The notes under the pieces: generated by a model
What the model saw: only the letters and a program-made list of their open reading frames with translations
What the model was told of the DNA's origin: nothing
Databases searched by the model: none
Program-made: the position numbers and the translations under genes
NCBI RefSeq assembly: GCF_012934855.1
Contig: NZ_CP051481.1
Location: forward strand, 124,001-188,000
DNA length: 64,000 nt
Reading direction: 5' to 3'
Source: Mycoplasma phocoenae
GTDB lineage: Bacteria > Bacillota_I > Bacilli_A > Mycoplasmatales > Metamycoplasmataceae
Shown here: positions 1 to 10,552 of the stretch, piece after piece
Position numbering within the stretch: position 1 is the first letter of the stretch
How the letters are laid out: the number at the start of each line of letters is the position of its first letter

Positions 1-225
1 ATTCAAAATTTTGACATATTGAATTACACAACAACATTTAATGGCATATACAAATTCTTAAACGACTATTACTTTTTAAATCAAAATAAATCAGTAAATA
101 AAAAGGCAATGAATATTTTTCAAATTAATAAAAATAAACAAATTAATTATCAAATATATAAACCTATAAATGACAAAACAAGAACTCAAATTATTGAAAA
201 ATACTTTGAATCAACACACTCATAA
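1..225 (+). CDS. C-terminal end of an upstream gene, possibly PotD-like substrate-binding lipoprotein (partial)
   Basis: An open frame enters from the left edge and stops with TAA at 223-225. Only about 74 residues are visible, rich in Asn, Lys and Tyr, ending in KYFESTHS. The stop lies 13 bases before the potA start and overlaps its Shine-Dalgarno, so the two are probably cotranscribed. In other bacteria the extracytoplasmic binding protein PotD belongs with potABC and no other potD candidate is seen here. That identification rests on context; the tail itself shows no diagnostic motif. Confidence 0.5.
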   Translation: MQNFDILNYTTTFNGIYKFLNDYYFLNQNKSVNKKAMNIFQINKNKQINYQIYKPINDKTRTQIIEKYFESTHS

Positions 226-238
226 GGAGGCAATAATA

Positions 239-1624
239 ATGTCAACAGACAGCATAAAAAAAACAATGAAAAAGACAACGAAAAAACAACATCCAATTAT
301 TGAACTAGTGGATGTTGTTAAAGAATACGATACAAAAACTGTGCTAAATAATGTTAATTTAAACATTGAGCGCGGTGAATTTATTACTCTATTAGGACCT
401 TCTGGGTCTGGAAAAACTACAATTCTAAGAATCATTGGTGGTTTTGAATGAACAACTCGTGGTGAAGTTAAATTCGACGGTAAGGATATCAAGGATTTAT
501 CTCCACACAAACGTGACGTGTCAACCATTTTTCAAGATTACGCACTATTCCCTCATTTAAATGTAGAAAATAACATTAAATATGGATTGCGTTTACAACG
601 TATGCCTAAAGATAATGTTTCAAAAATTTTAAAAACAAGATTATTAAAAAAACAAGAAACATGAAAAAAACACGCTAAAGAAAAAATGGCATTTTTAGAC
701 AAAACTATTGAAGAATATGAACACACATTGGATAATAAAAAAATTAAATTATCATCACGCAAAAGAAAAAGATTACGATCATGAATCGACGACAGTGATT
801 TTCAATATTCATACTGAGAAAACTATGTTGATTTAAAAACTGAAGCATTCGAAAAAAGATATTTAACAAGAAAAATTTCTAACAAAGAAATGGATGAAAA
901 AGTTGCTGAAATCATTAAACTGGTAGGACTGGAAGGTAATGAACAAAAACCAATATCGTCACTGAGTGGGGGTATGAAACAACGTGTTGCACTTGCTCGT
1001 TCTTTAGTTATAAGTCCTAAAATACTTTTATTGGATGAACCCCTAAGTGCATTGGATGCTAAAATACGTGAAAAAATGCAAGGTTTATTAAGAAGTATCC
1101 AAAAAAAATTAAAACTAACATTCATATTTGTTACTCACGACCGTGATGAGGCGCTAGAATTAAGTGATAGAATCGCTGTAATTCGTGATGGACAAGTGGA
1201 ACAATATACAGATCCAGTTCAACTGTATGATTTCCCAAAAAACAAATGAGTAGCTAATTTTATTGGAGATGGTAATTTCTTCGATGCTACATTTGTTCAA
1301 AAGAATAAAGTGTCGTTTTTAAATAAAAATTTTAAAACTATTCACACTGAATTTAAAGCAGGAGAAAAATTAGATGCTTTAATCAGACCAGAAGATATTG
1401 TTATATCTAAAAACAAAACTAATGCCAAATTAGAAGGTGTTGTTAAAAAATCAGTATACAAAGGAAGTTACCATTTTATTGATGTTGAAGTAAACGGTAA
1501 AATTGTTTACGTTGAAACAATCAATAAATTTGAAATTGGTCAAAATGTGTACTTAACTTGAGACACTGATGCCATACATTTAATGAAGAAAGATAAAAAG
1601 GAATGAAAAAACGAGCAAGTTTAA
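239..1624 (+). CDS. potA: Spermidine/putrescine ABC transporter ATP-binding protein PotA
   Basis: ATPase subunit that powers polyamine import through PotB/PotC at the inner face of the membrane. The 461-residue product has Walker A GPSGSGKT at residues 53-60, a Q-loop ([11 protein letters not shown]), signature LSGGM at about 242-246 followed by KQRVALARS, Walker B LLLDEP and a switch His in [11 protein letters not shown]-terminal TOBE-like regulatory domain (LIRPEDI) follows. A basic insertion of about 80 residues separates the Q-loop from the signature; mycoplasma PotA proteins are known to be enlarged in this way. The start at 239 has a strong AAGGAGG upstream. The end overlaps potB by 22 bases, implying coupled translation. 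Several TGA codons are read as Trp. Confidence 0.93.
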
Positions 1625-2463
1625 TTTTTATAAAATCAATAATTGCTAAGTGCGGATTAAATGGTCGAAAGTCATTGTTGACACCATATTTATTTTTCGC
1701 ATTATTTTTTATAATACTTCCCTTAGTTTTAGTAATTATAAAAGCATTCACACCAATTAATGGTGAATTATCAAATTGAAACATTGCTTACTCGCCAACC
1801 ACTTGACAAATAATGTGACGTTCAGTATGAACGGGATTTGCAGGAGGAATTATTTGTATATTAATTGGGTTCCCTTACACGTATTTACTAACAAATGCAA
1901 AAACCCAAACACAAAAAAACATTGGATTGAGTTTAATATTATCGCCTTTAATGGTATTCACTATTTCTAAAGCTTTAGCTATTAGGGGTTTATTCAGTGC
2001 TTTGTTTGATGAGAAATATTTGAATAATGAATTATTTATGATTTTGGGTGTTGTGTATTTATATCTTCCATTTGTAATTATGCCCTTATACCTTGTTTTA
2101 AAAGATATGCCTAAAAACATTGTGGAAGCTAGTCAAGACTTAGGACACTCAAAACTTAACACAGTATTTAAAGTGGTTGTACCTTATTCATTAAAAGCTA
2201 TTATTAGTGGGTTTTCTGCGGTATTTTTAATTACTGCTACTTCTATTGTAATAAGTGATAAAATGCTGCCCAATGGAAGTCAAGTACAATTAGCTGGTAA
2301 TTTAATCAACAATTTTGGTAACTCTTCAAACCCATTTGATTTAGCTAAAGCTTCTACTCTTGTTTTAATTACAATGATATTATTAATGTTCATTTACGGT
2401 TTATTTCATATTGGTCCCTATTTATTAAATAAATATTATTACAAAGGCGGTAGGGATGAATAA
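1603..2463 (+). CDS. potB: Spermidine/putrescine ABC transporter permease PotB
   Basis: Membrane permease of the polyamine importer, 286 residues. Several hydrophobic segments are visible. The cytoplasmic coupling motif typical of binding-protein-dependent permeases is present as EASQDLGHSKLNTVFKVVVP, the helix that contacts PotA. The start ATG lies inside the end of potA and the stop overlaps potC by 8 bases, so potABC is a tightly coupled operon. Family assignment is from motif, size and position; specificity for polyamines comes from the potA neighbour and family knowledge. Confidence 0.92.
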
Positions 2464-3280
2464 ATTTAAGAAAATCATCAAACTTTCATATATACCGATA
2501 ATTTTATTATTATTTTATGCACCACTTGTTTTTGGAACATTTTATTCATTTAACAAACCCAGTGAAAAAGGAATTTTTAGTGTAACAACATTCAATGACT
2601 GAACTACTGAAGGATATAGTGAATTGTTCTCAGCCAAACACTCAAACGCATTTGTTAATTCATTATTAATAGGTTTGTGCACTAGTTTAATTGTTATTGT
2701 ATTATCCTTACTGACTGTTTTTGCTTTATGAAGACAAAAAAATAAACGAGCCAGAAAATTTGTTCAAGGAACGTCTAATATCCCTTTAATAAATTCTGAA
2801 GTAGTAACTGGTTTAACATTAGCTATAGTATTGACAACATTTTTTGGAATATTAAAGGCAACCAATGAAGGTTTTGGTAGAGTTATTGTATCTCATGCTG
2901 TCGTTATATTGCCTTATGCAATCATGATTATGTTACCTAAGTCAGATAAATTCAATAAAAATATAATGGAAGCTAGCCAAGATCTAGGTTACTCAAAAAT
3001 AAAAACATGATTCAAAACTTATTTGGTATACATGCGCGGTTCAATATGTTTTGTATTCGTTATTGCAATGATTTTATCTTTTGATGACTTCATTATTACT
3101 CGGATTGTTTCCAATACTGAAACTTTAGGGACTCAATTATACGAAGGTAATTTCCAAGCTTGAAGCCTTGCTCTTGGTTCTATATGTTTATTGATTGTTG
3201 TTGTATTTAATTTAATTTATTTCGTGACACGAAAAGATACAATCAGCTGATTTAAAAAGAAATTAAGAATAAAAAAATAA
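2456..3280 (+). CDS. potC: Spermidine/putrescine ABC transporter permease PotC
   Basis: Second permease of the polyamine importer, 274 residues with about six hydrophobic segments. It carries the same coupling motif as PotB (EASQDLGYSKIKTWFKTYL) and a PotC-like SFDDFIITRIVS segment. The ATG overlaps the end of potB. A rho-independent terminator follows immediately, closing the operon. Confidence 0.92.
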
Positions 3281-3309
3281 CGTTCGTTTCAAGGGAAACG
3301 ACGTTTTTT
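3279..3309 (+). terminator. Terminator of the potABC operon
   Basis: Hairpin pairing AACGT..CGTTTC with GAAACG..ACGTT, followed by a T run. The left arm begins at the potC stop codon. Confidence 0.85.
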
Positions 3310-3322
3310 GTATAGATTTTAA

Positions 3323-3562
3323 TTAATATTCATCATCGTATGTTTTATATACAATAAAGCTTGTTCCATCAGCGTTGTAATAATCTCAGTCAACACCTTC
3401 TTCATCTAGTAATTCTTCGACTCTTAATTTTAAAGCGCCAGTTCCTTTACCAGTTATCAACTCAACACTGTCGTCGTTCGAATTATTTAAAGAATATATT
3501 GCGTTTAATACTTTTGATGTTACTTCTTGTATATCTAAACCATGTAGATCTATTTTTTTCAT
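3323..3562 (-). CDS. Small MutS-related (Smr) domain protein
   Basis: A 79-residue stand-alone Smr domain. It begins MKKIDLHGLDIQEV, the LDLHG-type motif, and has the ITGKGTGALKLRVEELL segment typical of Smr domains, which bind or nick nucleic acids (MutS2 C-terminus, ribosome-rescue factors). There is no MutS part here. The start overlaps the end of the nicotinamidase gene by 13 bases, so the two are translated from one message. Function in mycoplasmas is not established. Confidence 0.8.
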
Positions 3563-4098
3563 TCTTTAACCTCTATACCGCTTTGTTCCATAATAGCTAA
3601 TGCATATTTTTTAAATTCTTCAGCATTATGATTTTCGTCATCATATGTTGCTGTTGCATTTGAATAAACTATTAATGGTTTTGTTACTTCTCTTTTATTA
3701 AAATAAGATTTTACTGTCAATAATAATTGTAATACACAAATATCAGTACAACAACCAACAAATTCAAAAATTTCATATTTTTCTCACAAATCACCTGGAA
3801 TATCAAAAAATGCATTAGTAATATTCTTGGTCACGCTGTAAGTATTTTCCTGATTTAAATATTCTGCTAATTCATCCACAACATCGGCTTCTCATGTGCC
3901 CGCTATGCAGTGTTCTGGGTATAAATTCATTTCTAAATCTCCAGTATGATGTGAATCTAGCACAAATAATTTATGTTTGGAATTTTCTAATATTTCTTTT
4001 ACTGTAGGAATAATTTGCGCTACTTGAGAGCTATACATGTTTCCTTCTTTAGCAAAACCATTTTGCATATCAATAACTATTGTTATTTTATTGTCCAT
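3550..4098 (-). CDS. pncA: Nicotinamidase-type cysteine hydrolase
   Basis: Predicted to convert nicotinamide to nicotinate. The 182-residue protein has the catalytic Asp in IVIDMQNGF (D10), a metal-binding cluster in VLDSHHTGD, the segment PEHCIAGT that precedes the catalytic region, and the nucleophile in FVGCCTDICV. These are the hallmarks of the isochorismatase/nicotinamidase fold. The assignment is strengthened by a nicotinate phosphoribosyltransferase at 41.1 kb in the same window, giving a two-step NAD salvage route. The ATG overlaps the mutM stop by 11 bases; mutM, pncA and smr form one minus-strand unit. Confidence 0.8.
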
Positions 4099-4921
4099 TG
4101 CTTTCTCCTTGGCACCGAGGGCAATAATATGTGCCTCGACCATTCACCTTTATTTTTTTTATATTTGTTTGGCATTCATAACACGGCTTATTGACTCGTG
4201 TATGAACTTGCAAAAAGTTTTGAAATTCACCCGTTTTTTTATTTAAGGATTCATAAGAATTAATGGAGCTGCCGCCCAATATTTCACTTTTATTCATTAT
4301 TTCACTGGCGTTGTAAAGTATTGATTTTAACTGCTCGATTGTAATATTTTTGCAGGATGTTAAAGGGTGAATACGTGAAGCAAATAAACATTCGTCTGCA
4401 TATATATTTCCAATACCCGCTATCAACTCTTGTTTTAGTATTGTAGTCTTTATAGCTACTGAAGATTTTTTAATCTTGTTAAATAAAAATTGAACATCCA
4501 CCAAATCAGGAACCGGGGCAATTTTATTTAACGGTTTAGTTAGTAAATAATCTTGTTTTGTTCTTAAATGAAATGTACCAAACATTCTTGAATCATTATA
4601 ATGTAATTCACAATTATCAGTGAACTGAAACACAATATGCGAATGTTTTTCCGGTTCAGTTTTTTGAAGATAGAATTTGTATTTTCCTTCCATTCTTAAA
4701 TGAGAAATCATAATGAGTTCATTAGTTAGCTCAAATACAATAAATTTACCAACATTAGTAATATTCATTATTTGTTTACCAATGAGTTCTTTTTTGAATT
4801 GATGTACATTCAATTCTTTCAATAATTTTTCTTTATATATTTCAATGTTTTTTATAGATTTATTTAATATTTTTTGTTTAAGTGCTTTAATAACAACTTT
4901 TACTTCTGGTAATTCAGGCAT
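4088..4921 (-). CDS. mutM: Formamidopyrimidine-DNA glycosylase (Fpg/MutM)
   Basis: Base-excision repair glycosylase/AP lyase that removes 8-oxoguanine. The 277-residue protein starts MPELPEVKVV with the catalytic Pro2 and Glu3. It has the helix-two-turn-helix region (LIAGIGNIYADECLF) and a C-terminal zinc finger with paired cysteines CYEC and CPRC. Length and all key residues are normal. It is the first gene of a leftward operon with pncA and smr, divergent from sua5. Confidence 0.95.
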   Translation of the reverse strand: MPELPEVKVVIKALKQKILNKSIKNIEIYKEKLLKELNVHQFKKELIGKQIMNITNVGKFIVFELTNELIMISHLRMEGKYKFYLQKTEPEKHSHIVFQFTDNCELHYNDSRMFGTFHLRTKQDYLLTKPLNKIAPVPDLVDVQFLFNKIKKSSVAIKTTILKQELIAGIGNIYADECLFASRIHPLTSCKNITIEQLKSILYNASEIMNKSEILGGSSINSYESLNKKTGEFQNFLQVHTRVNKPCYECQTNIKKIKVNGRGTYYCPRCQGESNGQ

Positions 4922-4958
4922 ATTATTATTTTAAACAAAAAAATGTTTATACGAATAA

Positions 4959-4964
4959 TATAAT
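4959..4964 (+). promoter_or_regulatory. -10 box of sua5; probable leaderless start
   Basis: TATAAT ends 6 bases before the sua5 ATG at 4971, with no Shine-Dalgarno between. The transcription start should fall at or next to the ATG, so this mRNA is probably leaderless. Confidence 0.5.
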
Positions 4965-4970
4965 TTAAAC

Positions 4971-5465
4971 ATGATGAAAAATAAATTTGAAAACATACAC
5001 GTTTTTACTACAGATACAGTTTTAGGTATGGGTTGTTCAATTAAAGACAAAAAATCCTTAGAGCTGATATACGATTTAAAGCAACGTGATTGCAGTAAAA
5101 AAATAATCATTTTGTTAGCAAACATAGAGCAACTATATGCATTGGAGAATATAACCAATGAACAAAAAAATATATTAAATAAATACTGACCAGGAGCAGT
5201 GTCTTTTATTATTAACCAACAAGGTTATCGAATTCCTGATAATAATTCATTGAGAAACTTTTTATTAGAAAAAGGACCTTTTTATGTAACTAGTTGCAAC
5301 GTATCGGGTCATCCTGCTATTGAATCTATTGAAATCGCAAAGAAAGAGTTTACACAATTGGTAAATTTTAATGATTTTGGACCTATGAGTCAGGATGCTA
5401 GCGCAGTTATAGACTTGGACAACAACGTTCTTTTACGTGCGTCTAAAATAATAAATAAATGATAA
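4971..5465 (+). CDS. Sua5/YrdC family threonylcarbamoyl-AMP synthase
   Basis: Makes threonylcarbamoyl-AMP for the t6A37 modification of ANN-decoding tRNAs. The 164-residue protein shows the YrdC-domain landmarks: an N-terminal TDTVLGMGCSI segment, LKQRDCSKKIIILLA (the KxR..K substrate-binding region), WPGAVSFII with the Trp from TGA, and VTSCNVSGHPA. It is short, a lone YrdC domain without the C-terminal Sua5 domain. It is followed 9 bases later by rpiB. Confidence 0.85.
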
Positions 5466-5474
5466 AATTATAAT

Positions 5475-5987
5475 ATGAAAAAAAATAACAATGATAAACA
5501 ATATACAATAGCATTGGCTAGTGATCATGCCGGGTTTCAATTAAAAGATCAATTATGTCAAGCACTTACATTAAGGGGATTTAATGTGATTGATTTAGGG
5601 GCTAAAAACGCAACTGATAGCGTAAGTTATGTAGACTACGGATTTAAACTTGCGAAAGCACTAAATAGTGATTCAGAAAATCCAGTAAAAGGCATTGGTA
5701 TTTGTGGAACTGGTTTAGGTATTTCATATGCATTAAATCGTTTCAATCACATTCGAGCAGCGCGTGTAACTTCAGTTGAAGATGCGCGGCTAGCCAAATT
5801 ACACAACGATGCTAATGTATTAGTTTTTGGCGGTAGACAAGTAACTTTAGATCAAGCCCTAGAAATGTTTGATCAATGATACACCACCGAGTTTGAAGGT
5901 GGTAGACATTTAAATAGAATCTTGTCGCTGAAAGAAGAAGGATCGAACACTACTGATTCATGTTGTAGTATTGAAAACAAAGCATAG
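5475..5987 (+). CDS. rpiB: RpiB/LacA/LacB family sugar-phosphate isomerase
   Basis: Probably ribose-5-phosphate isomerase B of the pentose phosphate pathway. The 170-residue protein has ALASDHAGFQLKD at the N-terminus (phosphate/active-site Asp-His), the catalytic Cys loop GIGICGTGLGISYALNR, and the HNDANVLVFGGR segment. LacA/LacB isomerases share these motifs, but a single gene without other lac genes favours RpiB. TATAAT directly abuts the ATG, which may be coincidental given the sua5 gene just upstream. Confidence 0.88.
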
Positions 5988-6000
5988 ATTAATGTTAAAA

Positions 6001-6026
6001 AACTCTGCCTTAGTGCAGAGTTTTTA
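6001..6026. terminator. Bidirectional terminator between rpiB and yitT-like gene
   Basis: AACTCTGC / GCAGAGTT stem with A run on the left and T run on the right. It serves rpiB rightward and the convergent membrane-protein gene leftward. Confidence 0.85.
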
Positions 6027-7478
6027 TTAATCTATTTTTTGTGTATTAAAGTTACCGTGAATATTTAATGTTGGAAGAATATTGATTCATGCGTTTGGAT
6101 CTATTTTTTTCACTTCTTTTATTATTTCATTTTGTTCCAAGAATAGTGCAATAGTTTCAATTTTTCTACCACGATCTCCAGAGTAACCCGATTCTTTGTC
6201 GATAATATTTCATGAGTGTCAATAATTGATAGCTTTTAAATGCTGGCTTACTTCATCAATTTTTTGAGTATGAATTTCAATACGTATTTTTTTATATTTT
6301 GGATAAATTAATGAAATGATTAAATTATAAACCGTTATATAAACAATAGTTGACATAGCACGAACAATAAATAAACTCATATCTCATGGGTGATCATTAA
6401 CCAACCCTGTACACTCTAATATTCCAATGTTTATAATACTAAATCCTGCAAAACAACAAGAAATGAAGAATCCAACACGACCCACTGATGCTTTTTTAAT
6501 TTTTGAAATGTAGTAAATAAATACATCACTGCCCGCTGTTGAACCGCCGTGTTTTCAAGCGATTGCAGCACTTAGTCCACCTAAAATTCCTCCCAATAGC
6601 GTGTATATTACAATTGGTCAAGTAGCTTTAGAAACGTTCATGTAAGGATTTATTTTGGCAAATGATGTTCAACCTCTTAATCCTTTAGCATATTTGATTT
6701 GTCCGTTTTCAACAATGTCTTCAATTAAAGTTCAGTTTTCTCATTTACCAACAACTTTAGTGTTGATTGATAAATTGCTCAATCCATTTCATGTCCCGCT
6801 TAAGTTAGGAACATCTGATTGAATGATATTCATACTTGGGTTGATTTTTGCAAATTCTACTCAACCGCTTAATCCTTTAGCATATTTGATTTGTCCGTTT
6901 TCAACAACATCTTCAATTAAAGTTCAGTTTTCTCATTTACCAACAACTTCAGTATTAATCGATAAATTACTCAATCCATTTCATGTACCACTTGGATATA
7001 ATGTTCAAGCTTCTTTTTGTCCATTTAATGAATATTTAATATAGTAAATGGAGAAGTCGTTTTTCAATCAATCTCGAATTATATAAGGTTGATTAGAGTT
7101 TATACCATTAAAAAAGAATTCAGATACAATTTGGAATAATAATCAATACAATGTCAACAACATAAACTGTCGATTATTCTTTTTCCAAAATCAAATGACA
7201 AATGGTAAATTAATTAGTAAATACAATACGGCAAAATATTTTCTTACAACTTCTACTGAATAGGTTATAAGTTGAATTAATGAACTTGTACCAGATGCTA
7301 CAGTACCAGCTTTCACTAGGAAAGTTGCTATTCCAAAGTTAAAGATAAAAGCAGACACAAACATTCAAAATAATTTTTTGGGTTGTTTTACTCAAATATT
7401 TAAACAATTTAAGTTGTATCTATTGATGTCTGTTAAGTCAATAACCTTTGCTTTTCTGGATAATTTTTTTGGTTTCAT
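6027..7478 (-). CDS. YitT/DUF2179-type membrane protein with a tandem-repeat extra loop
   Basis: A 483-residue membrane protein. The N-terminal part has hydrophobic helices resembling the YitT transmembrane domain (FIFNFGIATFLVKAGTVASG; LGGILGGLSAAIAWKHGG). The C-terminal part resembles the cytosolic DUF2179 domain (IRIEIHTQKIDEVSQHLK, RKIETIALFLE). Between the helix pairs lies a Trp-rich insertion of two near-identical 64-residue units (GTWNGLSNLSINT, GKWENWTLIED, NGQIKYAKGL). The paralogue next to it lacks this insertion and is about 100 residues shorter. Given the surrounding helices, the repeats probably sit in an outward-facing loop. Function of YitT proteins is unknown. Confidence 0.8.
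6649..6994 (-). repeat. Intragenic tandem duplication, period 192 bp (64 codons)
   Basis: Unit copies run roughly 6649-6802 and 6841-6994 with a start-to-start offset of exactly 192 bases, keeping frame. They encode the two W-rich loops of the yitT-like gene. Confidence 0.85.
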
Positions 7479-7537
7479 TTTTGCCTCTGTATATGTAATA
7501 ATAAATATATTACACTAAATAATTATTTTTATTTAAT

Positions 7538-8680
7538 TTAATCTATAAATGATGTGTCAAAATTCCCTTGCACTTCAGTTATTGGCATAGTGTTGATTCA
7601 CGCTTTTGGATCAACCGCTTTCACTTGCGCAATAACTCAGTCTTTTTCAAGGAATAAAGTAATAGTTTCAATACGACCGTATGTTAAGTGTGTAAAGCCA
7701 CTTACACCGTAGTAAATATTGTGGGCATGGTGATAATTAATTTTTTTAAAGTGTTCAGTAATACTTTCAATTTTTGAACTATATATTTCTAATTTAACTT
7801 TTTTGTATTTTGGATACATTCGATCAATTACAAATGTATATACACCAATATATAAAACAGTACAAATTAACCTTACAATAAATCTGGTAGTAGGGTTATT
7901 GTGATTTATATCAATTGTTTTTTGTCAAGGACGCGATGGAATTTTGTCAAATATTTCCAATGTTCCAGTAACACAAATAGAAAAGACAGCAAAAGCCATG
8001 GCAACAATAAACGCTGTTTTACCTACTGATAATTTTTTAACTCTCGAAATGTAATAAACAATAACGTTTGAGCCAGCAACACAACCACCAACTTTTCAAG
8101 CGATTGCAGCGGCAAATCCGTCTAATAATCCTCCGATAATACAGTAAACAATTATTGGTCACGTTTGACCATCGTAATATGCTCCATTACTTTTTTCTAA
8201 AGAGAATGCATCTCAATATTTAGCACCTTCAGGAGTGTATATTGTTACTGTTTCTTTTAAAAAGTGATTAATTACACTTATTTCACCTAGTATCAATTGA
8301 CTCAATACTTGAAATAGTAGTCAATAACAAGTCAATACCATAAACAATCGTGGATTCTTACGTCAAAAAGCAGCAATAACTGGGATATTAATTGCTACAT
8401 AGATATATCCAAAATATCTATCAATGTCAAAGGTGAAAGTAAAAATCTGAGCTAATGAAGATGTACCCGTGGCAACAACGGCCGCCTTGGAAAGAAAAGT
8501 AGCAACACCTATATTGAAAATAAAGGCGCTGACAAAAATTAAAAACAGTTTTTTGGGGAATTTTTTTCATACATTTAAAAAATTAACATTGTATGGATTG
8601 TAAACTCTTTTTCACTCCTCGCTTTGAGAGATTTTCAGAATTTTTTCATAGATTTTTTTTTGTTGTTTATTTTGATTCAT
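7538..8680 (-). CDS. YitT/DUF2179-type membrane protein
   Basis: A 380-residue paralogue of the preceding gene. It has the same N-terminal helices (FIFNIGVATFLSKAAVVATG), the GGLLDGFAAAIAWKVGG membrane segment and a C-terminal DUF2179-like domain (VKLEIYSSKIESITEHFKK, RIETITLFLEKDW). A strong AAAGGAGGG precedes the ATG. It lies 13 bases downstream of dnaB, so it may be read through from the dnaB operon. The tandem pair suggests local duplication followed by loop gain in the downstream copy. Confidence 0.85.
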
Positions 8681-8693
8681 ATCCCTCCTTTAT

Positions 8694-10100
8694 CTATTCT
8701 TTATTTTCAAAGAAATAGTTACATGCTGGCGCAAAATAAACTTTTGTGGCTCCAGTTGCACCGTTACGGTTTTTTGCAACAATTACAATAGTTTCTGAAG
8801 TTGGACCATAGTTAGAGACAGTCATTTGTTCATAATCATCTTCAGTTTGAACAGCATCATCCCCTTTGTATTTTTTATTGTAATAATCTGGACGATATAA
8901 AAACATAACCGCGTCAGCATCTTGCTCAATAGCTCCTGATTCACGCAAGTCCGAAAGCATTGGCTGTTTATCTTCACGTTGTTCAAGTTTACGTGATAAT
9001 TGGCTTAGGGCAATAACTGGACAACCAATTTCACGCGCTAATTGTTTTAGGGAACGCGATATTTTTGATACTTCCAATTGTCTGTTATCTCCTGAACTTT
9101 TTGAATCTGTGACTAGTTGTAAATAGTCAACAATAACTAAATCCAATTTCTTACCTTGATTGAAACGGCGAGCCAGTACTAATAAGTCAGATATGTTCAA
9201 TGATGATTTGTCATTTAAAAACATTTTTCACATTTCCATATTTTTTGATGCTATATCGATACTGTCACGGTCGTTAAGGTGAAATTCTCCTTTTTTAATT
9301 TTTGATAATGGAACACTACTTTCAGAAGAAATAATTCTTTCAACCAATTGAACATTAGACATCTCAAGGCTAAAAAATAATACTGATTTACCTTGTTTTG
9401 CTACTTTAGAGGCTATATTTAAAGCAAACGCAGTTTTACCCATAGAAGGTCTAGCTGCCAAAATGACTAAATCCCCCGGATTAAATCCTAGCGTTAATGC
9501 ATCCAATTGAGGGTAACCAAATTTTAATGAACTTGAATCTCCTAACTGTTGACGCATATCCATTAAATGAAGACTTTCTTTAGCTACATCTTTAATGTGT
9601 TCGAACTCAACATTAGTATCACTTAGATCAATGTCAATTAATTTAAGTTGTAACTCATTAATAACATCACCAATGTCTTTAGTGTTTTCAATTTTCAGTA
9701 ATGTATAATCAATGATTCTTTGTAACTCTCTTTTTTTAGCATAGCCAATTAATACTTGTAAATAAGAACTGGTATCCTTGTAAATACCTTTGTTATCGAT
9801 CAATAATTGTAAATAGTCAATGCCTTTAAACTCTTCCCCGTTATAAGTATATTTAATGCTATTGATGTTTTGTGTTGTTGTTAAATAGTCAATAATTTGC
9901 GAAATATTGTAATCAGGATATTCCACACTCGTATACTCAATAGCTTCGTACAATATTTTATTTGCGGGTATATAAAATATATCTGTTTTTAACATCTCAG
10001 CAACTGAATGATAAGCATTAGGGGATGTTAAAAATATACCCATTAAAGGCAGTTCATTATTAATTATATTATTCAGTTCTTCATTACTAATTGGTTTCAT
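8694..10100 (-). CDS. dnaB: Replicative DNA helicase DnaB
   Basis: Hexameric 5'-3' helicase of the replisome. The 468-residue protein has the N-terminal primase-interaction domain and a RecA-like domain with Walker A ARPSMGKT at residues 216-223. The DnaB motifs [21 protein letters not shown] and [12 protein letters not shown] follow, and the C-terminal arginine-finger region is present. Length is normal. It lies 11 bases downstream of rplI in a gdpP-rplI-dnaB operon, a conserved arrangement in Firmicutes and Mollicutes. Confidence 0.95.
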
Positions 10101-10111
10101 TATTGTCCTAA

Positions 10112-10552
10112 CTATTTTGCTTCAAATATTGTTACTTTTAAAAATGGTTTAACTTTTGGGTGTAAATTAACTAACACTTTATGTTCACCAATTGTATTTA
10201 AAACAACTTTATCAATACTATGGTTTGGTAGTTTAATTTCGTGTTTAGCTAAAATTTCTTTTGTTATAGCTTTTGCTGTTATTGAACCATGAACAACATC
10301 ATGGTGTACCTTAAGCTCAAAAAATAAATGTGCTTTTTCGATTTCAGCAGCTAATGCTTGAGCTTGTTCTAAAACGTGTTGCTCGTTTTCACTAATTTTT
10401 TCAAGGATTTTTTCACGATTTGCTAATGTTGATGAATTAACAGGTTGTGCATATCCATTTCTTATTAAAAAGTTTTTTGCAAATCCATCATTAACTTCAA
10501 TGATTTCATTTACTTTATGTTTTTTGTATTCTTTAATTAATATCACTTTCAT
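10112..10552 (-). CDS. rplI: Ribosomal protein bL9
   Basis: 146 residues with the bL9 N-terminal domain (MKVILIKEYKKHKVNEIIEV, DGFAKNFLIRNGYA), long central helix and C-terminal domain (HHDVVHGSITAKAI). The start overlaps the gdpP stop by 20 bases. Confidence 0.95.
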   Translation of the reverse strand: MKVILIKEYKKHKVNEIIEVNDGFAKNFLIRNGYAQPVNSSTLANREKILEKISENEQHVLEQAQALAAEIEKAHLFFELKVHHDVVHGSITAKAITKEILAKHEIKLPNHSIDKVVLNTIGEHKVLVNLHPKVKPFLKVTIFEAK

